A stretch of 64,000 bases of DNA from Nemania diffusa (taxonomy: Eukaryota; Ascomycota; Sordariomycetes; Xylariales; Xylariaceae), in NCBI GenBank assembly GCA_038501195.1, contig JBBPUQ010000008.1, positions 1,840,001 through 1,904,000 on the forward strand, in the 5' to 3' direction. The notes below the pieces were generated by a model. The model worked only from the letters and a program-made list of their open reading frames with translations. It was not told the origin of the DNA and made no database searches. Within the stretch, counting starts at the first letter, position 1. Each line of letters starts with the position of its first letter. A program made the position numbers and the translations under genes. Below, in pieces: positions 13,283 through 25,413 of the stretch.

Positions 13283-16010
13283 GTCGATAAAACTTTCGCC
13301 TGGTCTAGACCGTTACGCGATCATTGGGATAGAGTAGATGTCAAGGAAATGCAGCGAATATGGATAGCTTCACTCAGCGGTGAGTGCCGGCCCCACCAAG
13401 GAGCAGTTACAAGCAGTAACTCAGGCGAGCAAAAGATGGGTCTCCAATCCAGTGGATCTTACCCAACCACAGAAATCCAAAGGTTGCGGACGGTATATAT
13501 TTATCACCGTAAAATGGTAGTTCATATAGGGGTTAAACGAAAAACAGGCCCAGCCTGGTGTGCTCCCCGTGGGACGAGGGAGACAGGAGAGCGAGCCAAG
13601 CAAGTAAAGTTCCGTAGCAGCCTTATGAAAAACGATACGCCAATTCAAGACGAATGCGAATGAGAGCCCGAACCGAATGCGAAAACTGGTGGTACGATTG
13701 GATGTGTTGAGTACGAAAAATGAAGCTGAGATACGAACGAACCGCTAGACTAGGCCCCAGATCGCCAGTGCAGCGCTAGTTGCCGAACAACTAGACTATT
13801 GCCGGAATTCGCGCCCACGTTGCTTGACTTTGAAGTTGCCGAGGTCGCGGTGGTTATTAGTCGCGTTAGCGCAAGAGGGAGACGATTCGCGCAGCAGATG
13901 GGATGCAGGTCGAGAGATATCGAATAGCTGTCTTCAACTCCGGCCCGGTTCAACCAAGTGGTGCTTCGACTGAGATGCTTAGGATTTTAGGAAACTCGTT
14001 CAACCGACGAGTAAGACAGTTGGCAGACTAGGGTCGTAAGTCGTGATTGTGGAAATTAGGTATTGCCAGACCAAAAATGATTGCACCAGCTCTGTCGACA
14101 GAGGAAGGGAAGGAAGTACCTTTAGGTAGGGAGGATTTGGTATAACAGGTAATATGATGATGCTAGGGAAGTTTAGAGCAGTCGTCGTCGTGAAGAGGGC
14201 AAACGTTAGGGTTTATTAGAATGAGATGATTGAAAAGAAATCTGAGGTTGGGTCGGGCGTGTTGGATTGAAACAGACCGGCTGAGCCAACCTTCTAGCTA
14301 GATAGACAATGGTACCATTGTATGGGAGGTTGTAAAATCCTTGGACCTATTAAGGGTGGGGCCAGCGTATCCGTATTCACGATCTCCTGGTTGGTAAGGC
14401 CAGGCACTTGACTACTTAAAATACCTAGGTACCTACTTATGGTAGCACGGCATGTTCCGCAGGCCCACCCCGACCACCTGGATAGGATGTGGATAGGCCA
14501 ATCCGGGCGATCTGGCTACTCCTACTTTCCCAATCCCGCCTTCACTGACTCTAGGTAGGTAAAGTGCAACAGCGTTCTGCCCTAATGTACCTATGGTACG
14601 CAGGAGGTATCTACTTAAATCGGCATCGTAGGTAGATAGGTACGTCAAACTATTAGATAGGTACCTAAGTGCCCAGTGGTCAGAAATTGTAGCCCTAAAA
14701 CAAACCGACATGCAACCTAAAACAAGACGTCATGCGTTTCTCTTGTTTTTAAAAAATTTAAAAATAAATAGATAGTATGCCGGCGCGACTAGTCTAGGAC
14801 TCCTAAACCGCTCTAGGTATCGTGGAAACTATGGGCTCTAGATAGCTCAGTGATATAAGATATAAGAACTTTTTCTACCCACTGGCTTCGGGACCATCGG
14901 CAAGGAGTTCGCCCTTCGCGCTGGAAAAGACGGATTTTTAAATAGAAATTCGCCCGCCCGGGAACGAAAGTCTTCCGGTGCCGAAATCGTCAACCCAACA
15001 ACAGGCCGAGGCATATTCAATGGAGGTTGAATCGCCGCTGACATCGTGCCCTACTATCTAGTAACTACACATGACCGTACAGCATCAGCCAGTGTCGGAA
15101 ATTCTTTAGCATTCAAGCAATGCTTGTATAAACCTTATGCACCTAGAATGCGTCAGCTCCATCTATGGATCGAGCAATACTGAGTCAGCGACACGCAGTG
15201 AGACCACTCCTCTATAATCCGTCCAGATTAATGGTCATGCGATCAAGTATTCTGGATAGCAGTTCCGAACTAAGTACTGGAACTTCGCAATGTTGCGACG
15301 CAGTCCACCGGGTTACGGGCGTACCTATCCAATAAGCACCTATATATTCGACTAATTAGAAATAGGAAAATCTACGGAAATCCGCATCAGCATACAACAG
15401 TGGAAATCTTAACTATCAAATCCCTGCCTCGATCTACTTGTGAAGTAAGTTTTGACATGAACTTCGCCAAGTTCCTTTTCGCGCTGCATCCTGAGAGTCC
15501 GGCGCATGAGCTCTGGAGCTATTGAGTCTAGTGTTGGCTACCTAGGTAGCTCGACCTCGGAGAGAGATGTCGTCGGCTTTGCTCTAGACGCTACCTACCT
15601 AAGGTCATATCCTGATAAACTTCAAGTCCAAAAGCCTGCATGTTGTCGCTGTCGGCTGCTTATACGCGCACATACTAAGTAGGTAGGTAGTAAGGATGGT
15701 AGGAGGATGTATGCATAGGTAAACCCCAGTCAGTAATTACACTCGCACGCAAACTTAATAAAGCTGCATACAGTACATATGTATGTAGGCTGGGCATATT
15801 TAAAGGGGTACCTTATCGTCCATATGCTAATCTTACGCTATATTTATCGAGTACCGATGTACCTAGGCCCCTACGCATAAGCCACATCTAAATCTCCAGC
15901 CACACACGCGAGCCCTAGAAACCATTGCGAGTCTTCAATGTACGCTGTAATTGCTGCATGTTATTATCTCGACAAGTACCTCCTATATAGTGGGCGACAA
16001 ATTCCCCAAT
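13283..16010. other. Intergenic region with TAGGTA-type clusters
   Basis: About 2.7 kb separating the divergently arranged unknown gene (-) and GPI18 (+), so it should hold both promoters. TAGGTA/TACCTA clusters occur near 14420, 14555, 14630-14670 and 15676-15695. Short open frames here show no domain signal. Confidence 0.55.
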
Positions 16011-17401
16011 ATGCCTCTTTTTGTTGACAATGCCCATCCTTTCCGATCATTAACAGGTATATTTCTCACTTGGAAAGCATTTCTTTTTGCCATTGCACTT
16101 GGTAGTGGTGTGAGCCCAGCATATGATACATCTAGCACTCTGCTATCGGCTAACCAGGCCACGTACCACGAATCCATATTCGATCTAGCTACGAGGCTGA
16201 CGAGATGGGACGCCATATACTTCGTCCAAGCCTCCAAGCACGGCTATGTGTTTGAGCAGGAATGGGCTTTTGCAAGCGGGCTACCGACGGTCATATCATT
16301 TTTATCAAAAGGCATGTCACCATACTCTGTAGAAAGGCTTCACTCGTTGACTGTTATACTCAGTTCTCATGAGCTTTGGCGTCTCAAAAGATAATGCACC
16401 TGAGCCTCTCATAGGCATCTTCGTAACTAATGCATCACATCTACTGTCTGCCTTAGTGCTATACAAGCTCAGTTTGACTGTCTCGAAAAACTTGCAGACG
16501 TCCTTCGTCTCAGCCGTACTTCATATACTGTCACCCGCGGGCCTGTTTCTGTCGGCACCGTGCTCCGAATCCCCCTATGCTCTCCTATCCTTCATAGGCT
16601 ACCTCTTCTTTGCGAAGGCTGTCCTTACCGATGGGCGCACTTTTGCCCATAATGTGAGTTTGGTAGCATCAGGTTTGTGGTTTGGCTTTGCCGTCAATTT
16701 TCGAAGCAACGGAACACTTAACGGCATCCCCTTTGCCATGGAGCTATTCCGTGAACTGTCGCTCCCACCTACTGTTACTAGCATCCAAAGAAGGCTAGCT
16801 TTGATTGCCGGAGGTTCCGTCGTCGCGATCGGGTTTGTGGCTCCCCAGATTGTTGCATATCGAACCTACTGTTACGACGTAGTCGATTCTGAACTCAGGC
16901 CCTGGTGTACCAAGCGGCTTCCCAGCATTTACACATTCGTACAAGAGCATTACTGGTAAGTCGTAATAATCTAGTTCTCTGAGCATGCTGACCCCTAATA
17001 GGAATGTTGGTTTTCTACGCTATTGGACTCCGGGGAACATACCTCTATTCCTCTTAGCTGGCCCTATGTTATATATCCTAGCCAAGTCAGGGACAGCTTT
17101 CCTCTTCAGTCCTTATATCCTGAGCGGAGGAGCCAAGAGTACACCGGTCTCAAAAAATCTAGCAGGGTTTCTCCGATCTATGGCATTAGCTCAGCTCATT
17201 CTGACGATCCTTGCTATTACGACATATCACATTCAAATCATTACGAGAATATCCTCTGGGTATCCGCTCTGGTATTGGTGGCTTGCAAACTTACTTTCCG
17301 ACAATAAAACAGCAGGTATTGGCACGAATATTGTGTTGTTCATGATCATGTATGCGAGTATACAGGGTGTTCTCTTCGCATCCTTCCTTCCTCCAGCTTA
17401 A
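16011..17401 (+). CDS. GPI18: GPI mannosyltransferase 2 (PIG-V family)
   Basis: ER membrane enzyme that adds the second mannose to the growing GPI anchor from dolichol-phosphate-mannose. Recognised from LTRWDAIYFVQASKHGYVFEQEWAFASGLP, the conserved luminal region of PIG-V proteins, EPLIGIFVTNASHLLSALVLYKL, LSPAGLFLSAPCSESPYALL and HYWNVGFLRYWTPGNIPLFL. The preferred model has three exons: 16011-16315, 16374-16955 and 17002-17401, giving 428 aa, normal for fungal GPI18. The second intron (46 nt, GTAAGT...CTAATAG) is clear. The first is uncertain: a GTCACC donor with a CATGAG acceptor, or alternatively GTAGAA at 16329 to an acceptor at 16404 giving 422 aa. The start at 16011 (MPLFVDNAHPFRSL) matches the family N-terminus; Met 15951 lies upstream in frame but adds unfamiliar sequence. 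Confidence 0.88.
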
Positions 17402-20400
17402 GCTTGGCCTAGTAGAGTATTGAATACACTATCTCATGGAAATTGATATCACAGCTATTATCCCTAACTCTTTGAGAGTATGAGTGGTCTCGCAGGTGTC
17501 CTTCGGATAGTAATTTTTCTAGTAAGTCGAGATGTTTTAAGACATAGTATCTAGTGAAAATACGTGTATGAACACATCATTTGTGAGCGCTTACCCAGCT
17601 ATTAGCGGAGCTTAATTTGCAATGTTCATCCTAAATGTAATTATTTTTGTTTATTTATTGTAGTATTGGTATATATTTGCGACACGCTGGCCGATCAATA
17701 GAAAAGTACCTATTATTCCAAGCCTACGTATTCGATTAGATTCTTGACCAGGGCAACACTATTTTGCTTAGATGAAGCCTGAGGCGTACTGTACGCAGAG
17801 CTAAATCAGGTATCTTTAATGTTGTCAAAACATCTAGCTCCGGAATTTTGAGTGGGCAAAGTTGTCACTTTTCAGATACAAGCAATTTGAGGTGCATGCG
17901 AATTATGAGACACAATGTTTGACAGCTACACTCGAACTCCTATGCTACGAAAGAATGCTCTTTATGAATTGTATGCATAGATTCCCAGCGTCCCATATAA
18001 CTGATTAGGTGAGGGAAATACGACTTGCCTTTTGATCTAGATGTGGTAGCACCTCTTCCGGTCTATTAAACACCTTGATGGGTCCCCGGTGGCTAGCATG
18101 AATCTTCTCCTCGGCAGATACTACTATCTTTGCCAATGATGTGAACACGCGTGTCAAACTAGTCATATTTGAGTGAGAAGACCGCAGAGATTGTGATAGA
18201 AAATATGCGTTACTTTTCACCATTCTTGCCAAGGATTACATCCCATAGCTGCAGCATGCCGGCAGAGTTTCTCGATCCGGCCCCTCCTTACGGCACTGGC
18301 GGCACGAGACGGCTCGCGATGTAACACCCGTCGGGTGGCTGCGGAAGTGCGGGGTCAATCGAAACACGTCTTCTTACTCCGACTCCCAAAACTCGCCAAC
18401 TTATCTCGGATACTATTTGGACCGGAGGCGGCACTGACATTTGGCCCTTGTAAGTAAAATGACATGGCCTACTTACCAATCATTAGAACATGGTACTACA
18501 TGAGCAATAAGGTTGGTGAATAGGACCTGGTTTATACGATGCACTGGGAACTGGACTACAGTAGAGGCGGTATCACTTCTCATGTAGAGACCATATTTGC
18601 CAATGAAGCATCAAATTCTAGATTGTGGACGACGAACATACTGGATTGTATAGGGGTTAAGAAATCTACAGAAGCAAGGATAAATAATTTATTATACATA
18701 AATAAGCAAGCATCTACTAGCCTGCTGATGATTCCCGCCTGCGGGGTAGAGTCTTGGGGTAGGTATTCCTCCTGGTATAGGTATGGAATAGTATGTATGT
18801 AGAGTCTGGTCTTGAGCAGGGGCTAGAATTCTCGGACTCTCAACGTGTTTGACGTTATTACGACATTGAGGGGAATCGGTCCGGAAACCGTGAAGTTCGG
18901 ATCGGAAAGGCCTCGCGGTCAAGTCATTGACAACCCAGGCTATAGTAAGCCCTCCTTGAATTAGGTATGCAGTAAGCACTTATGATCTTCCGGGATGCAT
19001 GGATACTGTCAAAGATGGTGGTTTTACTGTTAGTATGCGGAAGGAAATCCTAGACCTAGACAAGGGGAGCTCTTCGAAAGAAAAAAAAAGCACCCCACAC
19101 ACAGCTCAAGATAGTTTGGTAGCATCGTCTAGCTGTGAGATCGCGCTCCCGTGATCGCCGGCTAGGGCTGCGCGAGATGTAACCATGACACTCTAAGATA
19201 TCTAGCTTGGACTTTAACCTAATGAAAATACTATTGCTATTCTGAAGAATTAGGATATCGAGATGAGCAAGGGGTGTTGACCGCTTTATTTAGATTGAGT
19301 CGAATACGCGTACTGCTCTAACCAACATCCTAACAAAACCAATGAAGGTGGTTGTCTCTCTATCGTTGAATTGGACTCAGACATGGCGCTCTGATAAGCT
19401 TTGATACACATAGTGACATAGGCATGATACCTGAGCAGGCATACCATGGAATTGTTTCAGCGCACTTCCTTGCTTAAGACAAGCATACTGGGAAGCAAGC
19501 CTTTATCTATGTTCACTCCTTATGTACACAGAAAAGTGATTTCTATAAATACTACTTTAGGGATTGACATACATAACCTAAAAAGTTCCTAGTGGGTAGT
19601 ACCGTTCTATCACAAGCTTGCAACTGACGCAGCAATTGTATTAGATATAACAACTATGAAAATTATCTCTCTTGTCCTGTTCGGTGTCGGGCGAGTGCGT
19701 CTAGGTATATCACCTGCATCGCATAAATTGTTTCAGCATTGCCGGCATATTTTTTTGATTCGAGGTGGGTTGCACAGAGTCTAGATAGGGTTGACAATAT
19801 GTACAAAATGATAGGCCTGCTGCTTTCAGACATGAAGCATACCTAGTTTGCTCAAGCGAATGGCACACACCGTTTTTTGTTATGTCGGGTGTTAACGGTA
19901 ATTAATGCATGTTGATGCGACCCAAAGACATCAACATAATGCTCCTATTGTTTGCTACGACGTCGTATCCTGGAATAGCTGTCGCTGTGTTTGGTCAAGG
20001 TTGTTTGGGAATGGGAATTATTTCTTACCATCAAGGATGGTATGGTGCGTCATTGGCGTTGCAATTGCTACACATACTCCTGGCTTGTGGTTACCTTCCA
20101 ATAACAAAAAGAGGGGAAAGCCTAGGATGCTATTTTATGCGTTAACCGTTTGTGCTACTTATTCGACACTATACATATATCACAAAGTATGGCTGTAATA
20201 AAAAGGGAAGAGAAAAAGACGTAGGGATGGATTGCAACGTGAGCAACAACAAGCGGATTGCATCAATCGGAATGACTTTGCAACTTACTGATTGAGCGAA
20301 ACTAAACCATTGAGCATGAGCTTTGTCGTCTATTTCCTGCTGATTAGGTATCGTAATACTTATGTTACTCAATAACAGTCGTAGGCTTATAGTATAGTTC

Positions 20401-22506
20401 ATGCAGCGATTGGAGTCTATCTACCTAACAATGAATTGTATGCAACATCGGCTTCATCCTAAACGTCGAACTGTTTCATTGTCATCTGGTTTTGCTCAAC
20501 CTTGAGAGTTCGTTAGTAGGTATCTGATAGGCAGTTGATTACTATTGTGGCTAGGGAAAGCGTGCTAGCTTTCTTATTATTTTTGCTTGGAGGTAGTAAT
20601 TCCGTCTTTGGCCTTTAGTCATCTCGAACTTGAGAAGCCGATTACCTACTAGTTACGCGCTAATATAGTACTTTCCATCACCTCCGGGTAAGACGGTTCG
20701 AAGTGCGATCCACAACTATTGGTGGAACTATTGATGGAATAAGTACTTATTATATATCAATTTGGAAACAGACTTGGACACGATAGTGTAAAATGCCAAT
20801 CATAGCAGGCAGGTCCAGTGTTAACTGATGAGAGTGCTGGTATGTTTCGATAACCGGCTAGGTATCGCATTGGTAGAGAGGGAGAACACACGTGCAAAGT
20901 GCCACCATGTGCACCAAACCTGCACGACATTAGATAAAGCATGTGCAACAGCGGCAAATCCCGGCTATCTGCACTACGGATTTCAATCCGAAAACTAGGC
21001 TATATTTAAGATGGACCTAATAGTTCTGTAAGTGATGCCATTTCCCGAGCCAAAATAATATGAAATTCGTCAATAGTACCCGATCAGTCTGCTTTCTGGA
21101 ATCTACGTACTTAAACGGTGGAGTTTATAGTGAGAAGTGTATGTAATCCCTAGCGCAGAAGCTACATATAAAGATAATTAAATTTAATTCCCGAATATAT
21201 ACCTACCCAAAGTTTGCACTCCGATCTACCTAGTCGGTAGCTTAGCTACGCATAGATATCTTGTGTAGGCAGGTAGATAGGTACCCTGGCTTGTAAGGGG
21301 TTATGCAACAGGGATAATGCGCTCAAGCTTCAGGGGTTATCTCCCATACATACCTACCTATATACATATGCCATCCCTACCTAGCTACCTATGTAGGAAT
21401 CCATCCTCTCCCCTGACTTTTCCCTCTCTACACCTATTCACTATACTAGCTAGCTAGGTAACTATGTAAATGTTGCTAATAGTTCCTGAACGGCGGGATG
21501 GGCGCAGAGAAGGATGGCAAACTAGTAGAGCTTATTCTAGGGTTCGAAGTGGACTGTTAGTGGCTATAGTTTGGAGATGGTGCCTCGGCACCAAGATGCG
21601 CGTGGCTTAGTGTTCTTCTAAATATTTCCTAGTCCCGTCTAACGATCCTGACCTGGCAGGATTATCCAGGATGTACAAGAGTGGGTTCAAGTAAGGTATT
21701 GAAATGAGAAGCAGAATTACCTGCACACCTGCGACTTTCCTGTATTATATCATATAGGCGCTAGTATAACCCCTTCTTCTCTGCATGCATGGTGCGGATT
21801 AGATCCCCAATTTTCATATAGCGGAAGAACACTTGACTCTTCGTGTTCCTTTGGCAATCCTGCAAAGAGGATTTTTACTCTTTCCTCATCACTTCCCCTC
21901 GACAATACGACGCGCACGCAATATTCAAGCTCAGTTCAGCTGCTGCTAGGTAGTTTTGCGTGAGGCTGTGTCTATTGAGCCAAACTCATCTACATATGCA
22001 CCCCTGAAGCCTGGGGTGCGAATCCTTCAGGAAAAGACGGACGATAGTTGGCCTCATATTTTGGAAAGCATCTGACCATATCTTCTTCTCTACGGCTTAC
22101 CTATTCGGTTTGTTGGCGGCCGGCATAGGATATTTTGTGAGGGCTCTATGAGTATCTGGGGGAGGACGACGACGGAATCTCGAATCGCAAGCCACGACCA
22201 CGCTTACGATGTGCGACTGAACACTTACCAGTCTTGAAGTGAACAGCCCCCAAGAGGATCGATCTCAACGTCTCATCTCATCACCCATACCGGCCCCTCG
22301 GTAGCCGAAATTCCCGCCTCGGCCAACGGCGCTGAACACCACGTTCATTGCAACAATACTTGACATCTGCGCACGCGCCTTGACCAGTCAATCCGTAAAC
22401 ACCCCTCTGCCGATGTTTGGTAATCTGAACCTTAATCACTAATAAAGCAAAACGGGGACTGCAACGGAGAGGCGCATGGTGTCAATAATTATATCTTTTA
22501 TTCAAG
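17402..22506. other. Long intergenic region, no recognisable gene
   Basis: About 5.1 kb of mostly AT-rich sequence with no frame that I can tie to a family. A TAGGTA/TACCTA-rich patch lies at about 21200-21470. The right end, from about 22050, is richer in GC and is the probable promoter and 5' leader of the 968-aa gene. Small frames at 18005-18232 (-) and 19905-20198 (+) look coding-like at most weakly; see rejected items. Confidence 0.5.
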
Positions 22507-25413
22507 ATGGGTGGTGGAATAAAGTCCAAGTTCAAGTTCCCTATACCGGGCCGATCTAGTAAAAAGCAGGAGGTGCCAACGGTTTCTGTCTCGGGCCCTC
22601 TATCGAAAGCACAAAGAGTGCTCGGCGCAGATGGAATCAATATCGGACCTTCGAGACTGGCGGTTGATCACGGGCGGACTTGGGAAACAGGGTCTACCGG
22701 CGGTATTAGCATATCAGTATCCGAGAGCAGTGCAAGTCAAGCCACACACGACCCCCGTTTCGACCGGGAAGATGGGAGAAGAACTCGTTGGGACGAGGAA
22801 TCCGCGATTATCCCACGTCAGATTCGCAGCGCTCACGGTTCTGACCAGAGGGGATTGGCGACAAAGCGATCTGTTTTTACCGTTGGGAATGAGTCGCGTG
22901 ATAACGTAACCAATGTGTCAACCCGGGGCAGACGATTATCCTCATCGACGATTGATACCCATTACGACTCGGCGAAGATGCCTCTTGCGATATCTCAGCA
23001 AACATCAAACTCAGCTATGGCGAAGGGTCTCCCGACGAAGGCTAACGAACTTCTCGATATGGATGGGACTCTGGCTGGCACACAGACTGCGAAGAAGAAG
23101 CCTGCTAGGCTGGACCTGTCACGCTTGCGTCCAAAAGGATTTAAGGACCGCAATAGAAATGCCCCGGCCATCCATCCTATTCTCGGTAATGGTTATGTTA
23201 TGCGCTCACCATCCTTCATGTCACAAGTGCTAGAGTCTCCGATGCCACCATTTGTAACTGAAGGGCCCCCGAGAACTCCGCCAAAAATCACGAAGCAGTC
23301 GCCAGCTACGCGACAGTCCCCTCGATCTAGGGGTATCACCGACACCGCTGGTCTACACCAACTCTACCATCATTACGAGCAAATGTCATTTCAAAACGAG
23401 GAAACATCAGAAGAGGAGGCTAATCAAGAACATTTATCACCACATTCGGAACGCCATTTAGGCAAGCCAAGACCGGCGAGCACATTTACACATAGTCTAA
23501 TAGCGCCGCTACCCTTAGCATTACCCCCAGGGCAGGAGACGAGCTGGGGCCACTCGCGTAGTAACTCGCACGATAGTAGAATCACTAATTCGATAGCCGA
23601 CTCATCGAGGGGCCTACAGGTCCATTCTCTCCCGAGAAAAGACTACGCGGGTAGTGTATCTAGTCGCCATACACGGACATCTAAAGCCTCGCCGTCGAGT
23701 AAGAGTATAGTGGAGTCGGATCGCTTGCAAAGCAGTGTCTTATCTCTATCTGACTCATCTGATGATGAAGCTGCTGAACCAGCTCCGCCAGCGCCTCTTC
23801 CTCGCCGTGAGAGTGTTATGCACTACCCAATCTCGGAAAATTCAAATACAAGTAGAAGTCAACAGAGTCCAAACTCGCTGCACGGGACCACAAGCCCACG
23901 AAGATTCATGCCATCGCTCAACCAGGTGGATGAGAATCTTGCCGTCAAGCCTGCCTCCAGAACTCAAAACAGCCGCTCACCATCGAATAACACCTTGAGC
24001 TCTAGCCACTCATCTATGAGTACCCTGACCCCAGCGCATTTGTCGCCCTCGTCTCCCGGTTCTACTGAGACTGTAGATACGCTAGGTTCTTTACATCAAC
24101 CAGGTTTTGGGGCCCAACATGCAAGGGCGGTGTCATTCATGCCTTTAGCATCCACAGTCGAAGCGGCTTCTAAGGCCCCTGTGTCTGATAGTCATCACCT
24201 AGAAAAGGTCCTCCTACGGCAGAATAGTAGCGCTACATCGCATTTCTCACGTTCCTCTGAGCAACCCACCCCACCACTATCACCAAATAGCGTAGAATTC
24301 TATGTGAAGTCTCGCGAATCCCTCCAAAGGGACGCGATGACAGGCGACTCTATTGAAGCTCACAATGCGCGCCTGATGGCGGTCACAAGGCAAGAAGAGA
24401 TGCTATTAGCAGCGCTGCGACAGAAGAGAGCCAAGATGCGTGAGACGGTTATTTCTGAAGTCGAGGAGGATGGAAAAGGCCGAACAAGCCGTGCGAGTCG
24501 GAGTAGCACCGGAAGCACGAACAGGTCAAATACAACTGGCGGCAAGGGGGTGCCTATGCGGCCAGCGATGCTTAAACCACATCCTGCTGATTCCGTGCCA
24601 GCGGCTTGGTCGACGAGACTCGCTTCGCGGCTGGGCGGCTCTCGAGAAAACCTTCGCGAAGTTGATCGACAGAACGGCTTGCGCAGGGGCTTGCGTGGTG
24701 CGGATGTACCTTCGACAGCAAGCCGTAGTGACGTGACCGAGAGAACTTCGACATCGGCAACTGAATCTACGACCTCGACGACTTTCGATTCACGCAACGA
24801 TCAGATTCTTTTGTTCTTTGATCAGCCCGCGAATAGCATCACGACAGCCGACTCAAGTGTAGACTTTAGCGACGACTACATGGAGGATAGTGATGGCGAA
24901 GACCTTATTGTCAATGAGCGACGTACCAGCCGTAGGCAATCCCAGCGTGACAGCGCATCTAGCTCGGCTCGGGGACAGAGAACCAGTAGTGCGGGTAGTC
25001 AACGGGAAAGTAGCGGCTACAACGGTCAGTATCGGAAGGACTCGATTATCCCCAGTCCTCTTCACATCCCTGCGAGAGGGTATCGTCTACAAGATGTGCC
25101 TGAAGATGAGGATCAATCTGAATGTAACGATGTCGATGCGGACGAGCTCGATAACGACGATCTTGATGTATTCCCGCAGCCCCCAATGCCGCCTCCGTCA
25201 TGGCCGCTGCCACCTCGGCCGGAGAGGCCCCCGACAAAACCGACCAACCATTCTCCTGCTTCTGCGGATTTCCTCCATCCGTCGACTGCTACTCACCAGG
25301 GTCAGCGACCTGAGCACCAACCCCGTCACATAAAGAACAAGAGGAGCATGGTGCGATTAAGCGCCGTGGGACGCTCACACGCCGCAATGCCTTATTGGGG
25401 TGATGAAGACTGA
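22507..25413 (+). CDS. Large Ser-rich, mostly disordered protein of unknown function, 968 aa
   Basis: Single uninterrupted frame of 968 codons. The product is dominated by Ser, Thr, Pro, Arg and Asp and is predicted by eye to be largely disordered. Visible parts: a basic glycine-containing N-terminus (MGGGIKSKFKFPIPGRSSKK) that looks conserved, a short likely coiled-coil segment at about residues 615-655 (ARLMAVTRQEEMLLAALRQK), an acidic cluster near residue 785 (DSSVDFSDDYMEDSDGEDL), a second acidic run (DVDADELDNDDLDVF), then a proline-rich segment (PPMPPPSWPLPPRPERPPTK), which could bind SH3 or WW domains, and a basic C-terminus. A Gly at residue 2 raises the possibility of N-myristoylation, but this is inference. 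No membrane segment or enzyme motif seen. Confidence 0.78.
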   Translation: MGGGIKSKFKFPIPGRSSKKQEVPTVSVSGPLSKAQRVLGADGINIGPSRLAVDHGRTWETGSTGGISISVSESSASQATHDPRFDREDGRRTRWDEESAIIPRQIRSAHGSDQRGLATKRSVFTVGNESRDNVTNVSTRGRRLSSSTIDTHYDSAKMPLAISQQTSNSAMAKGLPTKANELLDMDGTLAGTQTAKKKPARLDLSRLRPKGFKDRNRNAPAIHPILGNGYVMRSPSFMSQVLESPMPPFVTEGPPRTPPKITKQSPATRQSPRSRGITDTAGLHQLYHHYEQMSFQNEETSEEEANQEHLSPHSERHLGKPRPASTFTHSLIAPLPLALPPGQETSWGHSRSNSHDSRITNSIADSSRGLQVHSLPRKDYAGSVSSRHTRTSKASPSSKSIVESDRLQSSVLSLSDSSDDEAAEPAPPAPLPRRESVMHYPISENSNTSRSQQSPNSLHGTTSPRRFMPSLNQVDENLAVKPASRTQNSRSPSNNTLSSSHSSMSTLTPAHLSPSSPGSTETVDTLGSLHQPGFGAQHARAVSFMPLASTVEAASKAPVSDSHHLEKVLLRQNSSATSHFSRSSEQPTPPLSPNSVEFYVKSRESLQRDAMTGDSIEAHNARLMAVTRQEEMLLAALRQKRAKMRETVISEVEEDGKGRTSRASRSSTGSTNRSNTTGGKGVPMRPAMLKPHPADSVPAAWSTRLASRLGGSRENLREVDRQNGLRRGLRGADVPSTASRSDVTERTSTSATESTTSTTFDSRNDQILLFFDQPANSITTADSSVDFSDDYMEDSDGEDLIVNERRTSRRQSQRDSASSSARGQRTSSAGSQRESSGYNGQYRKDSIIPSPLHIPARGYRLQDVPEDEDQSECNDVDADELDNDDLDVFPQPPMPPPSWPLPPRPERPPTKPTNHSPASADFLHPSTATHQGQRPEHQPRHIKNKRSMVRLSAVGRSHAAMPYWGDED

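Noticed and set aside
18005..18232. 75-codon minus-strand frame ending near a GCAAGT site
   Set aside because: Superficially coding-like, but no family recognised and no supporting exon found on either side.
19905..20198. Overlapping plus-strand frames with hydrophobic residues
   Set aside because: Two overlapping frames of similar length, no motif, no conserved start or splice partners.
24360..25333. Several 60-147-codon frames on both strands inside the 968-aa gene
   Set aside because: Shadows of the long frame; their translations are basic, low-complexity and start and stop without splice support.
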